A stretch of 30,286 nucleotides of DNA from Nitrososphaerota archaeon (lineage in GTDB: Archaea > Thermoproteota > Nitrososphaeria > Nitrososphaerales > Nitrososphaeraceae). The DNA is taken from assembly GCA_005877345.1 (NCBI GenBank), contig VBPR01000115.1, forward strand, positions 1-30,286. Direction: 5' to 3'. The position numbers were made by a program, and so were the translations under genes. The notes below the pieces were generated by a model, which saw nothing but the letters and a program-made list of their open reading frames with translations, had not been told where the DNA came from and searched no databases. Positions 14,593-23,581 of this stretch are shown here, piece after piece (the first letter of the stretch is position 1; every line of letters begins with the position of its first letter).

Positions 14593-15263
14593 TGCTTCAT
14601 ATCCCTACTAATAACAATACACTGCAATCGAAAATATAAGATTTAGTCATTCCAGTGAATCCGTACTGGTCATTTCATCCCTAACAAAAGATATCAGTGT
14701 TTCCAAAGATTCTTAGTGAACAATTCAAGCCTAATGGAACGCTAAATTGGGACAATAAAACAATCCCTTTTAACATAGGTCTATTAAAAGAAGGGATATA
14801 ATTATGATAAAATATGCTAAGATACCTATGTATGAAGGAGTGATATTCTAGGACATAGATGATACTGTTGAAAAGGACCATATATGCATATTCTAGCATC
14901 CGGAATAAATTTGAAAATAAAAAATTTTAATGTAATAATGCGGTGAATCGCTTGAAGATGGTTCAATTTCTGGGAAGTGCGAGCAAATTAGTAAATAATT
15001 TACATTCTCCGCTTTGTAGGTAATATGAATGATGCAGACCTGAGAATAGAAAAATCAAATCTATTTAATATCGTATTTTGAATCATGATACAGTAAATCA
15101 GACACGTGTGCAATACTCTTACAATACTCTTATATTGTTATTCTTAATTTGCGACTAATGCTTCGTTTACAGTCAAATACATTTATGAAATTATACACTT
15201 CAGAAAACCTGCTCACCTGTTCTAGTTCTATAATTGGCTTTGGCGGTTCAGAGGGTGGGTTAT
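14593..15263. other. spacer with possible gene remnants
   Basis: No intact gene was recognised. A GTG-started plus-strand frame at 14697-14801 reads VFPKILSEQFKPNGTLNWDN and ends shortly after, resembling the end of an exported protein; it may be a relic. At 15112-15133 an 11-base unit (CAATACTCTTA) is repeated twice in tandem. Confidence 0.35.
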
Positions 15264-17009
15264 CTAATGAGTCTCATGAGAAGATCGAGATGTTGTGTTA
15301 GACAGAGATGTTGTGTTAGACATTATACTTTTGTTTTCATTTTCAGGAGCCGCCTTGTTTTCATTTTCAGGAGCCGCCGTGGTATTATTATGTGTTACAG
15401 GATTGACAGTTATGGAGACCTTGGCAGTATTGCTAGTTGAACTTTGGTCGCTAGCGGTAAATGTAAAGCTATCTGTTCCTGTATATCCACTTTTTGGGCT
15501 GTAAACAACTGATCCAGTATCTTTATCAAAGGAGCCCAGTGTTCCATGATTGGACGAAGATCTTAGAGAATAGGTTAAGCTATCCCCATCCTTATCTGTA
15601 GCATCAAGGGTTATGGATGCAGAAGTATCCCGGTTTGTGGTAACACTCTGTGATTTAGCAACCGGTGGAGTGTTTACGGCAGGCTGTACAATCGGTGGAG
15701 TGTTCACTGCATTTACTTTTACGGTCGTAAAGGCAGTTGACTTTAGATCTCCAGCGCCCGCCACGGTCAATTCGAAGCTAAGCGTAGTACTATTTCCAAC
15801 ATCCTTGAATTGAGCAGAGGTGGGAGCATCAAAAGTGGCCTTCACCTTTCCGGAGTTTCTGATCTCTACTGTAGGACTTCCGCCAATTTGCTTCCATTTG
15901 AAACTAGTAGGATTATCAGCATGAAAAGAATCGCTTCCATCTAAGATCACGTCTTTTTCTCCAGCATTTACACTCTGAGGTGAACCTGCATTTGCAAATG
16001 GTGGGGGACAACCGATATTGTCCATGATTGCAGCTGTGGTTTTAGCAAAATCGTTAAGATCAGTTAGACTCAGACTTCCGATCATATTCTGAACTTTAAT
16101 TTCATTTATAAATGAGTTGAGCAAATAACACGAATTGGCATCATTAGAGACCGATTTGTCGGATAAATCTTCTATTGCTTGCCGAAGTGCAGGATCCAAG
16201 TTGAGTGTCTGGTAAATACTGTTTACTTGGGTCATCAATCCTTGGATGGCGTCAACTGCCGATTCTATGCTCCACATAAAGCTAGCTGGACTAGGATCCT
16301 TATTTCCAGAAGTGTCAACGGCTCTCACTTCAAAGTTATGGCTGCCTGGATCACGCACTCCCGTATAAGTACAGTTGTTAATTTTTTCACCTGATATGTC
16401 TGACAAAGTATGAGCCGACCTCCACGTTCCATTATCTAATCGGCAGTCATAGTGGCTTATCCCTACCAAGTCGGTACCGTTAAAGTCGAAATTACTATCA
16501 ACAGATGGAGTCGTATCACCAGAGGTTATTGAACCCAACCAGCCAACCGTTACATCCCCTAACATGGTTTCAGGAGGAGTAGTATCTCTAACAGTAATGA
16601 TAAATTCATTCTTCCCAGTGTTACCAGCCTTGTCGTTTGCAGTACACTCCACTCTTGTCTGGCCAAGGGCAAACATGGCGCCTGATTTTGGACTGCAAAC
16701 TGTAGCAAGATTTCCATCGACAGTGTCTGTTGCAGTGGACTTATAATTTACTATTCTGCCATCAGGACCGGTTGCTTCGACGATCATGTCTTCCGGAACG
16801 GTTACAATAGGTGGTGTATTATCAATTGGTAACGTTATATCCTGGACGGTTTTCAAAAATGGTTTGGTATCTATGGGTGATTTTATAATTGGTATAGTAG
16901 GTACTGCGGATTCTCCATTAACAACAATTAATGCTGATAGATTTAAAAATACTACAAAGATGAAAGCAATGGATAAGACTGCCACAGATAAAAATAACTT
17001 TGAATTCAT
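15264..17009 (-). CDS. large secreted multi-domain surface protein (HYR, PKD/REJ-like, cadherin-like)
   Basis: A 581-residue exported protein. Order: signal peptide (1-32); HYR (hyalin repeat) domain about 66-148, recognisable from TPPIVTVPEDMIVEATGPDG and GQTRVECTANDKAGN; a second Ig-like domain about 150-250 with paired Cys; a helical linker about 252-335 with two Cys; a PKD/REJ-like domain about 337-435 starting ANAGSPQSVNAGEKDVILDG; and a cadherin/Big-like domain about 445-540 ending VSITVNP. The tail is a low-complexity APENENK repeat and Ser/Thr/Asn-rich stretch, a likely glycosylation region. There is no C-terminal membrane anchor or sorting signal. ATG 17009 has a TATA box about 26 bases upstream. 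It probably serves adhesion or the cell envelope. Confidence 0.85.
   Translation of the reverse strand: MNSKLFLSVAVLSIAFIFVVFLNLSALIVVNGESAVPTIPIIKSPIDTKPFLKTVQDITLPIDNTPPIVTVPEDMIVEATGPDGRIVNYKSTATDTVDGNLATVCSPKSGAMFALGQTRVECTANDKAGNTGKNEFIITVRDTTPPETMLGDVTVGWLGSITSGDTTPSVDSNFDFNGTDLVGISHYDCRLDNGTWRSAHTLSDISGEKINNCTYTGVRDPGSHNFEVRAVDTSGNKDPSPASFMWSIESAVDAIQGLMTQVNSIYQTLNLDPALRQAIEDLSDKSVSNDANSCYLLNSFINEIKVQNMIGSLSLTDLNDFAKTTAAIMDNIGCPPPFANAGSPQSVNAGEKDVILDGSDSFHADNPTSFKWKQIGGSPTVEIRNSGKVKATFDAPTSAQFKDVGNSTTLSFELTVAGAGDLKSTAFTTVKVNAVNTPPIVQPAVNTPPVAKSQSVTTNRDTSASITLDATDKDGDSLTYSLRSSSNHGTLGSFDKDTGSVVYSPKSGYTGTDSFTFTASDQSSTSNTAKVSITVNPVTHNNTTAAPENENKAAPENENKSIMSNTTSLSNTTSRSSHETH
15329..15378. 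repeat. 21-bp coding tandem repeat (APENENK units)
   Basis: Two adjacent near-identical 21-base units (plus-strand TTTTCATTTTCAGGAGCCGC and one more base) near the 3' end of the surface-protein gene encode APENENK twice. This is probably a slippage-prone region. Confidence 0.7.
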
Positions 17010-17028
17010 TACTGCTAGTAGAGTTTTC

Positions 17029-17039
17029 TTATATATAAC
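17029..17039 (-). promoter_or_regulatory. TATA box of the surface-protein gene
   Basis: GTTATATATAA on the minus strand, about 26 bases before ATG 17009, fitting a leaderless transcript. Confidence 0.55.
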
Positions 17040-17305
17040 AATTATATTGTTGAGATGACATTGGAAGCACTTGGCAAAGATTCAACTCATAAGGATTAAG
17101 GGTCAGGTTGGAAGGAAAAGCATGAATCCCTAGATGAGTCGTACAGTCATTCCAAAGGATGGTATGCAAATGCTAGGCAGCCTTAAAGTTAATGTGGAAT
17201 ATGGGAGGAACTTAAGATTATTTTTCTTCTGATTTAGCTAAAATACAGCATGTCTGAATCTCGCATTCAATTACGGACAGATGATACTAGTACCGACTCT
17301 GCAAT

Positions 17306-17680
17306 CTAGGAACTTAAATTTTTTCCACATTTACCACAAAATGAAACGCCTATTATGTTAAGACTATTACAATTAGTACAAGCTTTCTGAATCCTCTTTC
17401 CACATCTAGTACAATATTCTGAAGAACTAGAGTTACTCCAATCACAATCCATACATGCTATACTTCCTTGCACAGCATAATATCGTCTTTTATTATACTC
17501 TCTACCTGCATCAAAAATCTGCCATATATAGAATATAAAAGGTGGAATTAATTCAAAAGCATTCAAAATTAAATGAGAAAAAAAAAGTATAGCTACTCCC
17601 GATATAAGAATAACAGTACCTCTAGTAAAATTTCCAACATACATTTGGCCAAGTCCAGCTATTAAAACACTCAAAATCAT
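17306..17680 (-). CDS. membrane protein with two C-terminal zinc ribbons
   Basis: A 124-residue protein. Residues 1-58 form two hydrophobic hairpins resembling TM2-type small membrane proteins (ILSVLIAGLGQMYVGNFTRG, where G-x-G-Q-x-Y-x-G is the TM2-like mark). The cytosolic C-terminus holds two double-zinc-ribbon modules: Cys76/79/90/93 and Cys101/104/115/118 with the typical CGKCGKNLSS ending. Such proteins are often called zinc-ribbon domain or DZR proteins; the job is unknown, perhaps sensing or scaffolding at the membrane. ATG 17680 is used; the frame extends about 13 codons upstream without ATG, so a non-ATG start is possible. Confidence 0.75.
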   Translation of the reverse strand: MILSVLIAGLGQMYVGNFTRGTVILISGVAILFFSHLILNAFELIPPFIFYIWQIFDAGREYNKRRYYAVQGSIACMDCDWSNSSSSEYCTRCGKRIQKACTNCNSLNIIGVSFCGKCGKNLSS

Positions 17681-18051
17681 CGCTTTACGTTTAGTTTTAG
17701 TCAGTTGGAATTCACTCTAATTATCTGCCATAAAACATGGATATTAAATTTCCTGATATACTGATTATAGGATCTAAATTAGAAGAAATGAATGATGATA
17801 GATTTCTGAAATTCGAATTAACGTAAAGTTATTTGACATCGTAAATCTTAAGGTTATTTAACATCCTAAATCTTACCGTTCAAGAGACTATATTATTACT
17901 GTATATTAACTTGATGCAAAAAATGAAATGTTTCTCTTAAAAAAAGATAATTTCCTGTGTTGTCTTTGTAAGGATGATTCCAATTCTGATTGGTAACAAT
18001 AAGATAACCGCATAAGCCTAAAATATCTCTAAAGGCTACAATAAATTGCCT
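17681..18051. other. spacer with a 25-bp tandem repeat
   Basis: No gene was seen. The notable content is the tandem repeat at 17828-17877, upstream of the 18052 gene. A weak TATA-like CTAAAATATC near 18017 may serve that gene. Confidence 0.4.
17828..17877. repeat. 25-bp tandem repeat, two units
   Basis: Two head-to-tail units beginning GTTATTTGACATCGTAAATC and GTTATTTAACATCCTAAATC, about 21 of 25 identical. Intergenic and upstream of a start codon, so a pair of regulator-binding sites is possible. Confidence 0.6.
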
Positions 18052-18534
18052 ATGCTTAAAGAAATTCCAGTTTCAGAAGAAGAATTAATAATTATAGAAA
18101 GTGCATTAGATGACGTAGGAGAGTACCTCAAGAATGATACTACGCCAGATGGTGCCAAAATTAGAGAAGAGATAATCGGAGCTGGACAGATAGTAAGCTC
18201 TAAACTCTTAAGCGATGTCTCGTACCAGACTTGGGGAATCTGGTTTACTAAAGTAGGTTTTGTCCAACATCATAAAAAGCTAATAGAAGATCTGCATAAG
18301 GTACAAGATGACCGTTTAAAACAATTCTTTGTAGAAACTGAGAAACCTAGCGAATATCAAGACGCCAAATTGATATCTCAACTTAATTATGATATACGAG
18401 AAAATGCAAAATTACTATCTGAATTAGGTCTAGTAACTCCAATAGGCACCAATATCAAGAAGAGAATCATTGAAAGTTATGAACGAATGAGAAGTATGGG
18501 TGTGGATCCAGATACAGGAGATATAAGCAGGTAA
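18052..18534 (+). CDS. conserved hypothetical helical protein
   Basis: A 160-residue, Glu/Lys-rich, all-helical soluble protein without signal, Cys or recognised motif. ATG 18052 (MLKEIPVSEE) is preferred to TTG 18046, two codons upstream, because it lies just beyond the expected transcription start for a TATA-like box near 18017. It is not obviously in an operon: the next gene on the same strand is nurA, about 900 bases away, with a convergent small gene between. No function can be proposed. Confidence 0.65.
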   Translation: MLKEIPVSEEELIIIESALDDVGEYLKNDTTPDGAKIREEIIGAGQIVSSKLLSDVSYQTWGIWFTKVGFVQHHKKLIEDLHKVQDDRLKQFFVETEKPSEYQDAKLISQLNYDIRENAKLLSELGLVTPIGTNIKKRIIESYERMRSMGVDPDTGDISR

Positions 18535-18714
18535 AATCATTTAATCTAAATTCCTCTCCTTATCAACATCAGCACTTTTTAATTATTAAACTAAGAAGGA
18601 TTTAGATTTCAGGTAGGATTTAACATGTTAAGGATAGACCAATACTTGATAGTGTTTTATATAGAAAATGTTATGATATTATTAGAATAGAAAAAATAAA
18701 AAATTTGAGAATTT

Positions 18715-18933
18715 TTAAGCTAGCTCTTGTCCGGCCCTTTCTCTTTTTCTTCTTTCATACTTTTCTTGCACTAGGCCTTGTACTTCTTCAGATTCTAATT
18801 CCTTCATGGTTTCTAATGCCCTTTCAATCACACTATCGAGATTTGCAACGTGATCGACTTCAACCTCAATTTCCATGTTCGGTCCTGCTGATTTGTATTT
18901 AGGCGGTATAGAAATTTTTATTCTTTGAGGCAT
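18715..18933 (-). CDS. small charged protein, unknown function
   Basis: A 72-residue soluble protein. The N-terminal half is a strand pair (RIKISIPPKYKSAGPNMEIE, then VEVDHV) and the C-terminal half a long charged helix (about residues 32-68) rich in Glu, Arg and Lys. The beta-hairpin plus helix layout with an acidic/basic helix is consistent with a small partner protein or an oligomer. ATG 18933 follows a TATA-like TTTAAATATA stretch 20-30 bases upstream. Not recognised. Confidence 0.55.
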   Translation of the reverse strand: MPQRIKISIPPKYKSAGPNMEIEVEVDHVANLDSVIERALETMKELESEEVQGLVQEKYERRKRERAGQELA

Positions 18934-19430
18934 ATAGTTCCTTATCCGAGGTATATTTAAATTATTGGATACAAATGTACTGTTCAGTTTTCTATTTTAT
19001 TCTATTCAATTTCTACACCCAAAATTTGGTTAAGCTTCTATCAGAACGTAGTTATTGTTAAACAGAATCAGAATAAGGTTAGAAATTCTAGATAGACTGT
19101 ATTCAGATCCAGTCGAAGTGGCTCCTACCCCATTCCGATATGTGTGTTTGGATTTCGTAATTATCATGATGTACAGGAATAGAGAAAAGAAGCAGTACAA
19201 GCTGCACACACGTTCTATCTCAATTCTACGAGAACTAATGATGACAAGTAGGTATCGGACAAGTAGTAAAATATATTGATTTATCAGAAAAGCATAAAGC
19301 TAAGTTCATAGTGACTATAAGGCGTAAAAAAACATGATCGTACAGACTAAGCTAATGTCAACGCCTATAGTAGATTTGATTCATTATGACACCTTTTGGG
19401 TAAATTTGAGTAGTAATGTGCTAAATAACA
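18934..19430. other. spacer upstream of nurA, no supported gene
   Basis: A TTG-started frame at 19055-19279 exists but is low in recognisable features. No promoter for nurA could be picked confidently. No RNA-like structure was recognised. Confidence 0.35.
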
Positions 19431-20561
19431 ATGTATGAAGTCAATTCACCATCCTTTCTGGAAATTCCTGCTTCCTTAGTAGAACAGATGTTACAGAAAA
19501 CTAGCGAAATTGGAGAGATACTTCAAAGCTCCATGCAGGATATAAATCGCAAAAGAGAGAAATTCCGTCTGCAACTCGAACAAATAGGACTCCTAGATAA
19601 TGATATTAATTTTGGGAATACTAAGCCATTAGTTTCAGGTGGAGTAGATGGAGCCTATGCTGTTGATCGTCTCTTGGGAACCGATTTGTTATTTGCAGCT
19701 GCTGTCGGAGTAGAGGGTATAAATGAATTAGAAAATGGAAAACGGATTGCACCCAACCATGATGTGTTTGTTTACCCAGAAAAACATAATCCTGAAAATA
19801 TGATTTCGGCAAGAGCGATTATGGTAGAAATGGAAATCAAACTAGCAGCAAATGCCCCATATGATATAGTATATCTTGACGGGTCCCTTACGACAGCACT
19901 AATACATATGTACAAGGCTATCAATTTTATAGAAAATCTTAATTCAAAGTCTTCTGACAAAATTAAGGAAGATTTTAAAGATTTTTTGATTTCATATAAG
20001 AAAATTTTGGACTTGAAAGACACTTACAAATATTATCTCGGAATACCAAAATATACTTCTAGGAATGATATAGGTAAAAACCTTCATTGGCCTGAGAACT
20101 ATGATGATAGAGCAATTCTAACCTTGATATTGGATCCAGGAGAATTTACACGTCCAAAATTATTTACAAGCGAAGAAGGATGGCATGTAAGATTACCATA
20201 TGAGAATGAAGAACTTCGAGTCTTGATGCAGCAAGTAATTTCAGGAATAAAAAACCTGTCTGTAATTTATTACAAACCGCACCCTTGGTGTCCCGCGCTA
20301 AGAATTGAAATCCCATCCGCAACAGCTGGTGATGAAACGAAACTAAATTCCATTTTAATCAATATAAAGAATCAATGCCAGACACCCTCTATCATGGAAC
20401 CTTTCCCACTATACATGGCTGATAGAATAGCTAAACATATGGCTCCAGCCATTCCAGCTTATAAACAAATCATAATGAACCAAATGACACAGTTAAATGA
20501 TCACAATGAAAAAGATATATTTTTTCTAATGCATTCATACAGAACGGAAGGCGGATCATAA
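19431..20561 (+). CDS. nurA: NurA 5'-3' nuclease for DNA end resection
   Basis: A 376-residue NurA-domain nuclease. In archaea NurA works with the HerA translocase and Mre11-Rad50 to resect double-strand breaks into 3' overhangs. The N-terminal block SGGVDGAYAVDRLLGTDLLF carries the metal-ligand Asp73 of the family, followed by FAAAVGVEG. The second block YDIVYLDGSLTT supplies another conserved Asp, and the C-terminal block MADRIAKHMAP resembles the usual end of the domain. Overall length fits the family (roughly 300-450). It is followed two bases later by herA, so the two are surely co-transcribed and probably translationally coupled. Identity is from motifs and context, not a search. Confidence 0.88.
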   Translation: MYEVNSPSFLEIPASLVEQMLQKTSEIGEILQSSMQDINRKREKFRLQLEQIGLLDNDINFGNTKPLVSGGVDGAYAVDRLLGTDLLFAAAVGVEGINELENGKRIAPNHDVFVYPEKHNPENMISARAIMVEMEIKLAANAPYDIVYLDGSLTTALIHMYKAINFIENLNSKSSDKIKEDFKDFLISYKKILDLKDTYKYYLGIPKYTSRNDIGKNLHWPENYDDRAILTLILDPGEFTRPKLFTSEEGWHVRLPYENEELRVLMQQVISGIKNLSVIYYKPHPWCPALRIEIPSATAGDETKLNSILINIKNQCQTPSIMEPFPLYMADRIAKHMAPAIPAYKQIIMNQMTQLNDHNEKDIFFLMHSYRTEGGS

Positions 20562-20563
20562 TT

Positions 20564-22357
20564 TTGGAAATAAGTTTAGAAAATACTATTGATAAAAAGA
20601 TTAATTACTTGTTAAAAGATAGTTCCATATTAGGAACAATTGGATCACCCTCTTCTACAATTGAACTTGCTCTAGATGTATTAGAATCTTCGGTCACAAG
20701 ACAACTTGTTGGTGAATTGGCTATTTTCAAATATTTACAGGATTCTAAAAATCATTATGCAATTGCTCAAATAATAGAAATCGCGCTAAAGAACTTTTTA
20801 TTGGAGGATCCTACGATAAAGTCTGTGGCAAGAAAAAGAGGATCAGTTAATCCTATCAGTGGTATACAGGATGTTCATGTAGGAAAGTTGCTTTGTAGTG
20901 CTATATTTACTAGTTCTGAAGATCTAGTTGAACCAAGTTTATTAGGAACGGTGCCACCTACGGGGACGTATGTTTATCAAGTAAATGATAATATTTTAAC
21001 TACTATCTTAGAAAAGCAAAAGAACAGTCTATTCTATTTAGGGAACAGTTATGGATCTAAAACTAAATTGCCAATGTGGTTTAAGCATTTTGATTATGGG
21101 GAAAGCGGTGCAGGTGAAGCTTATCATTTAGGAATCTTCGGAATAACTGGTTCTGGAAAGTCAACATTGGCAAAAATGATTCTGACAGCATATTCCAAAT
21201 TTCCTCATATGGGATTATTAGTAATGGATCCTGTTGGGGAGTTTTCTAAGAGTTTCGCAAATGATTACAACAATAATACTGACAAGAAATACCAGAACTA
21301 CGGTTCTAATTTCAGTATGAAAAAAATTATGAAATCTCTCAATAAAGAAGTTCTGGCAATTAACGTTAGAAATCTCGTTTTAGATAGATGGACGTTGTTT
21401 GAAGAAATTTTATTGCAATCACAATTCTTTCATCAATTAACAGTTAACGGCGCAAACAGGAGATTTGCCGTAGACGCATTGATACCCAAACTTAGAAATA
21501 AAACATCATTAACTAACTTGATAAAAAGAGAGTCCTTTGACCTTTTTATAAATGAATTGCGGAAGGAAGAAGTCCAGATTCTCATATTTTCAACTCCAGA
21601 ACCAAGGAAGAGACTAAATAACCTTGTTTCTAGTTTGGATCAAAAAAATTTAGATAATTTGTATTCTCAATTCTGGACTCCAATTTGTAGTCTATTTGAA
21701 AACAGACAGGATGCATTAACGATTGATGATCTTTTAGAGAAATTTTCTTGGAAATTAAAACCACTTATTGTAATAGATCTTTCTGAACAAACTGCTCACA
21801 GGATGCAACTGAAATACTGGAATGAAACTATTCAATCCTTAATACTGAAGCGGTTACTTAGAGGGTTGGTTAGTCTCGGAGAAAAAACCTGGCAGAAGAA
21901 CACTTCATTAAATACGCTAGTTGTTTTGGATGAAGCACATAGATACGCTAGGAAGGACGAATTCACGGATATAAATCTTGAACAATTGAGACTAACTTTG
22001 CTTGATGCCGTGAGGACCACGAGAAAATATGGATTGGGATGGTTGTTTATCAGCACATCATTATCTAGTATCCACAGGGATATATTGCAGCAACTAAGAA
22101 TTATTTTCTTTGGATTTGGGCTCTCACTAGGTAATGATTTAGTCACACTTAGAGAATTAGTATCTGATGAAAAAGCTATTGATTTGTATAGGACATTTAC
22201 CGATCCCGCAAGTTCTTTCAATACAAAGACCAGAAAGTATTCGTTCATGACTCAGGGACCAGTTTCGCCTTTATCATTTTCAGGGTCTCCATTTTTCTTC
22301 AATGCCTTCAGTCCGAACGTCTTTATGAAGGAAAATAATTTAGATATAATGGAATGA
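20564..22357 (+). CDS. herA: HerA-type hexameric DNA translocase
   Basis: A 597-residue FtsK/HerA-class ATPase. The Walker A motif GITGSGKST is at residues 193-201. A Walker B, VVLDEAHRYAR, lies near residue 450, followed by the RTTRKYGLGWLFIST and SSIHRDILQQLR segments typical of HerA sensor and arginine-finger regions. The N-terminal 150 residues would include the HAS-barrel that docks NurA, but are divergent. HerA pumps DNA through the NurA dimer to degrade broken ends. The start is TTG 20564, two bases after the nurA stop; the next ATG is far inside. No mre11 or rad50 is nearby. Confidence 0.9.
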   Translation: MEISLENTIDKKINYLLKDSSILGTIGSPSSTIELALDVLESSVTRQLVGELAIFKYLQDSKNHYAIAQIIEIALKNFLLEDPTIKSVARKRGSVNPISGIQDVHVGKLLCSAIFTSSEDLVEPSLLGTVPPTGTYVYQVNDNILTTILEKQKNSLFYLGNSYGSKTKLPMWFKHFDYGESGAGEAYHLGIFGITGSGKSTLAKMILTAYSKFPHMGLLVMDPVGEFSKSFANDYNNNTDKKYQNYGSNFSMKKIMKSLNKEVLAINVRNLVLDRWTLFEEILLQSQFFHQLTVNGANRRFAVDALIPKLRNKTSLTNLIKRESFDLFINELRKEEVQILIFSTPEPRKRLNNLVSSLDQKNLDNLYSQFWTPICSLFENRQDALTIDDLLEKFSWKLKPLIVIDLSEQTAHRMQLKYWNETIQSLILKRLLRGLVSLGEKTWQKNTSLNTLVVLDEAHRYARKDEFTDINLEQLRLTLLDAVRTTRKYGLGWLFISTSLSSIHRDILQQLRIIFFGFGLSLGNDLVTLRELVSDEKAIDLYRTFTDPASSFNTKTRKYSFMTQGPVSPLSFSGSPFFFNAFSPNVFMKENNLDIME

Positions 22358-22531
22358 GATACAATACTTCTCTAGTTTAAAGTCATAAAATAAGTGAAAT
22401 CAAATTAGACTGAAAACACATTTACAAATTCAATCCTTTCAGAAAGGAGACTGAAGTATACTGTCACGAACACAATCTGAGCATTCTAACATTTGCAAGC
22501 ATCCTTTACTATACATCGAGTTAATACATGA

Positions 22532-22539
22532 TTTTATAG
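22532..22539 (+). promoter_or_regulatory. TATA box of the PhnB-like gene
   Basis: TTTTATAG is centred about 33 bases before ATG 22569 and only 10 bases before ATG 22545. An archaeal transcript from this box would begin near 22562, so it supports the shorter start. Confidence 0.5.
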
Positions 22540-22568
22540 TATTAATGGGTTATAACTTTAGATACAAA

Positions 22569-23060
22569 ATGCAAAAAATTAGTCCGTGTTTGTGGTTTGA
22601 TAATAATGCCGAGGAAGCAGTGGAATTTTATATCTCAGTTTTTAAGAATGCAAAGATTGGTAACGTTACACGATACGGAAAAGAGGGATACGAGATTCAT
22701 AAAAAAGAAGAAGGAACTGTAATGACAATTGACTTTGAAATCGAGAGACAAAAATTTTTGGCCCTTAATGGTGGACCAATTTTTAAATTTAATGAAGCCA
22801 TATCTTTCCAAATCTATTGTGAAACACAAGAACAAGTTGATTATTACTGGGAAAAACTTTCTGAAGGTGGTGATAAAAATGCCCAGCAATGCGGATGGCT
22901 CAAGGACAAATTTGGACTTTCGTGGCAAGTTGTTCCAACTGTTTTGTTAACGATGCTACAAGACAAGGATTCTAACAAAAAGGAAAGAGTCATGAAGGCA
23001 ATGCTACAAATGCACAAGCTTGACATTAATGCCTTAACAAAAGTCTATCGAGAAGAATAA
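22569..23060 (+). CDS. PhnB-like VOC-fold protein
   Basis: A 163-residue VOC (glyoxalase/extradiol dioxygenase) fold protein of the PhnB / 3-demethylubiquinone-methyltransferase-like group. Family blocks are ISPCLWFDNNAEEAVEFYIS at the start, TVMTIDFEIERQKFLALNGG, the FQIYCETQEQVDYYWEKLSE helix, and CGWLKDKFGLSWQVVP near the end, where many members have Gly-Trp-x-x-Asp-x-x-G. Enzymatic role is unproven for the group; some bind metal, many do not. ATG 22569 is chosen over 22545 because the domain begins here and the TATA spacing agrees. The C-terminus adds a helical MLQDKDSNKKERVMKAMLQM segment. Confidence 0.88.
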   Translation: MQKISPCLWFDNNAEEAVEFYISVFKNAKIGNVTRYGKEGYEIHKKEEGTVMTIDFEIERQKFLALNGGPIFKFNEAISFQIYCETQEQVDYYWEKLSEGGDKNAQQCGWLKDKFGLSWQVVPTVLLTMLQDKDSNKKERVMKAMLQMHKLDINALTKVYREE

Positions 23061-23142
23061 CTAGCTTATTGAAGCAGGCAGTGCTTCGCTGCATCATATC
23101 CTTGCGTAGTCAGGATGGAAAAGCAAGAAGATGTTGCAATAA
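23061..23142. other. spacer before the MBL relic
   Basis: No gene seen. The frame upstream of the relic ends KKMLQ-stop directly before the homologous part, consistent with further decayed sequence of the same gene. Confidence 0.3.
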
Positions 23143-23286
23143 TTTACAATCGCTGAACTGAAAAGAGAAGATCCACGATATTTTGTTCCATGTCATTGTA
23201 AGGGCTGGAAAGCAACATATGAGATCGTAAATACAATGCCAGAAAAATTCATACAACCAACTGTAGGCTCAATATTTTGCTTTTAA
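23143..23286 (+). pseudogene. C-terminal relic of a metallo-beta-lactamase-fold hydrolase
   Basis: After an in-frame TAA the plus strand encodes 47 residues matching the C-terminus of COG1237-type MBL hydrolases (7,8-dihydropterin synthase-like): TIAELKREDPRYFVPCHC, then KGWKATYEIVNTMPEKFIQP and TVGS. The family's conserved HC-x-G-W-K-A block and FIQ-x-x-VG end are plain. The catalytic HxHxDH part and all upstream sequence are absent, so this is a 5'-deleted pseudogene. The match is from memory of the family. Confidence 0.65.
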
Positions 23287-23437
23287 TATGTAAAATGCAA
23301 TGGTTATTAAAGACATATTACGGTAATTGAAACCAATTATTATCCTTGCTTGCTTGCTTGAATTCGCTTGTTGAAGTCCATCAATCAAAATCTACTAGAA
23401 AAGTTTTATATAATATGATATCTAATATACCAAAGAA

Positions 23438-23581
23438 ATGTTTAACCCAGAACGGTGTGAATTGTGTGAAAAGAAAACAAACTCGATGAAGTACTGGTTT
23501 GGAAGTATGATTTGTCCAAAGTGTTACGACTTGCAGAGATCAAACCCGCAGACAATTTTAGTGAGCAATATTCAAGACTGA
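23438..23581 (+). CDS. mini zinc-ribbon protein
   Basis: A 47-residue frame from ATG 23438 with Cys7, Cys10, Cys26 and Cys29 (RCELCEKK and MICPKCYD), a regular four-Cys zinc ribbon with 15 residues between the pairs, and a short Ser/Gln-rich tail. A TATA-like TTTATATAATATG stretch lies 25-35 bases upstream. The spacing of the Cys pairs and this promoter make it a credible gene despite its size. It probably binds zinc and a protein or RNA partner; family not recognised. Confidence 0.6.
   Translation: MFNPERCELCEKKTNSMKYWFGSMICPKCYDLQRSNPQTILVSNIQD

Noticed and set aside
17100..17190. Frame reading SGWKEKHESLDESYSHSKGW then YANARQP
   Set aside because: Looks faintly protein-like but is bounded by stops, has no start and matches nothing I know.
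19055..19279. 74-codon TTG-started frame upstream of nurA
   Set aside because: No domain, no promoter and no clear coding character.
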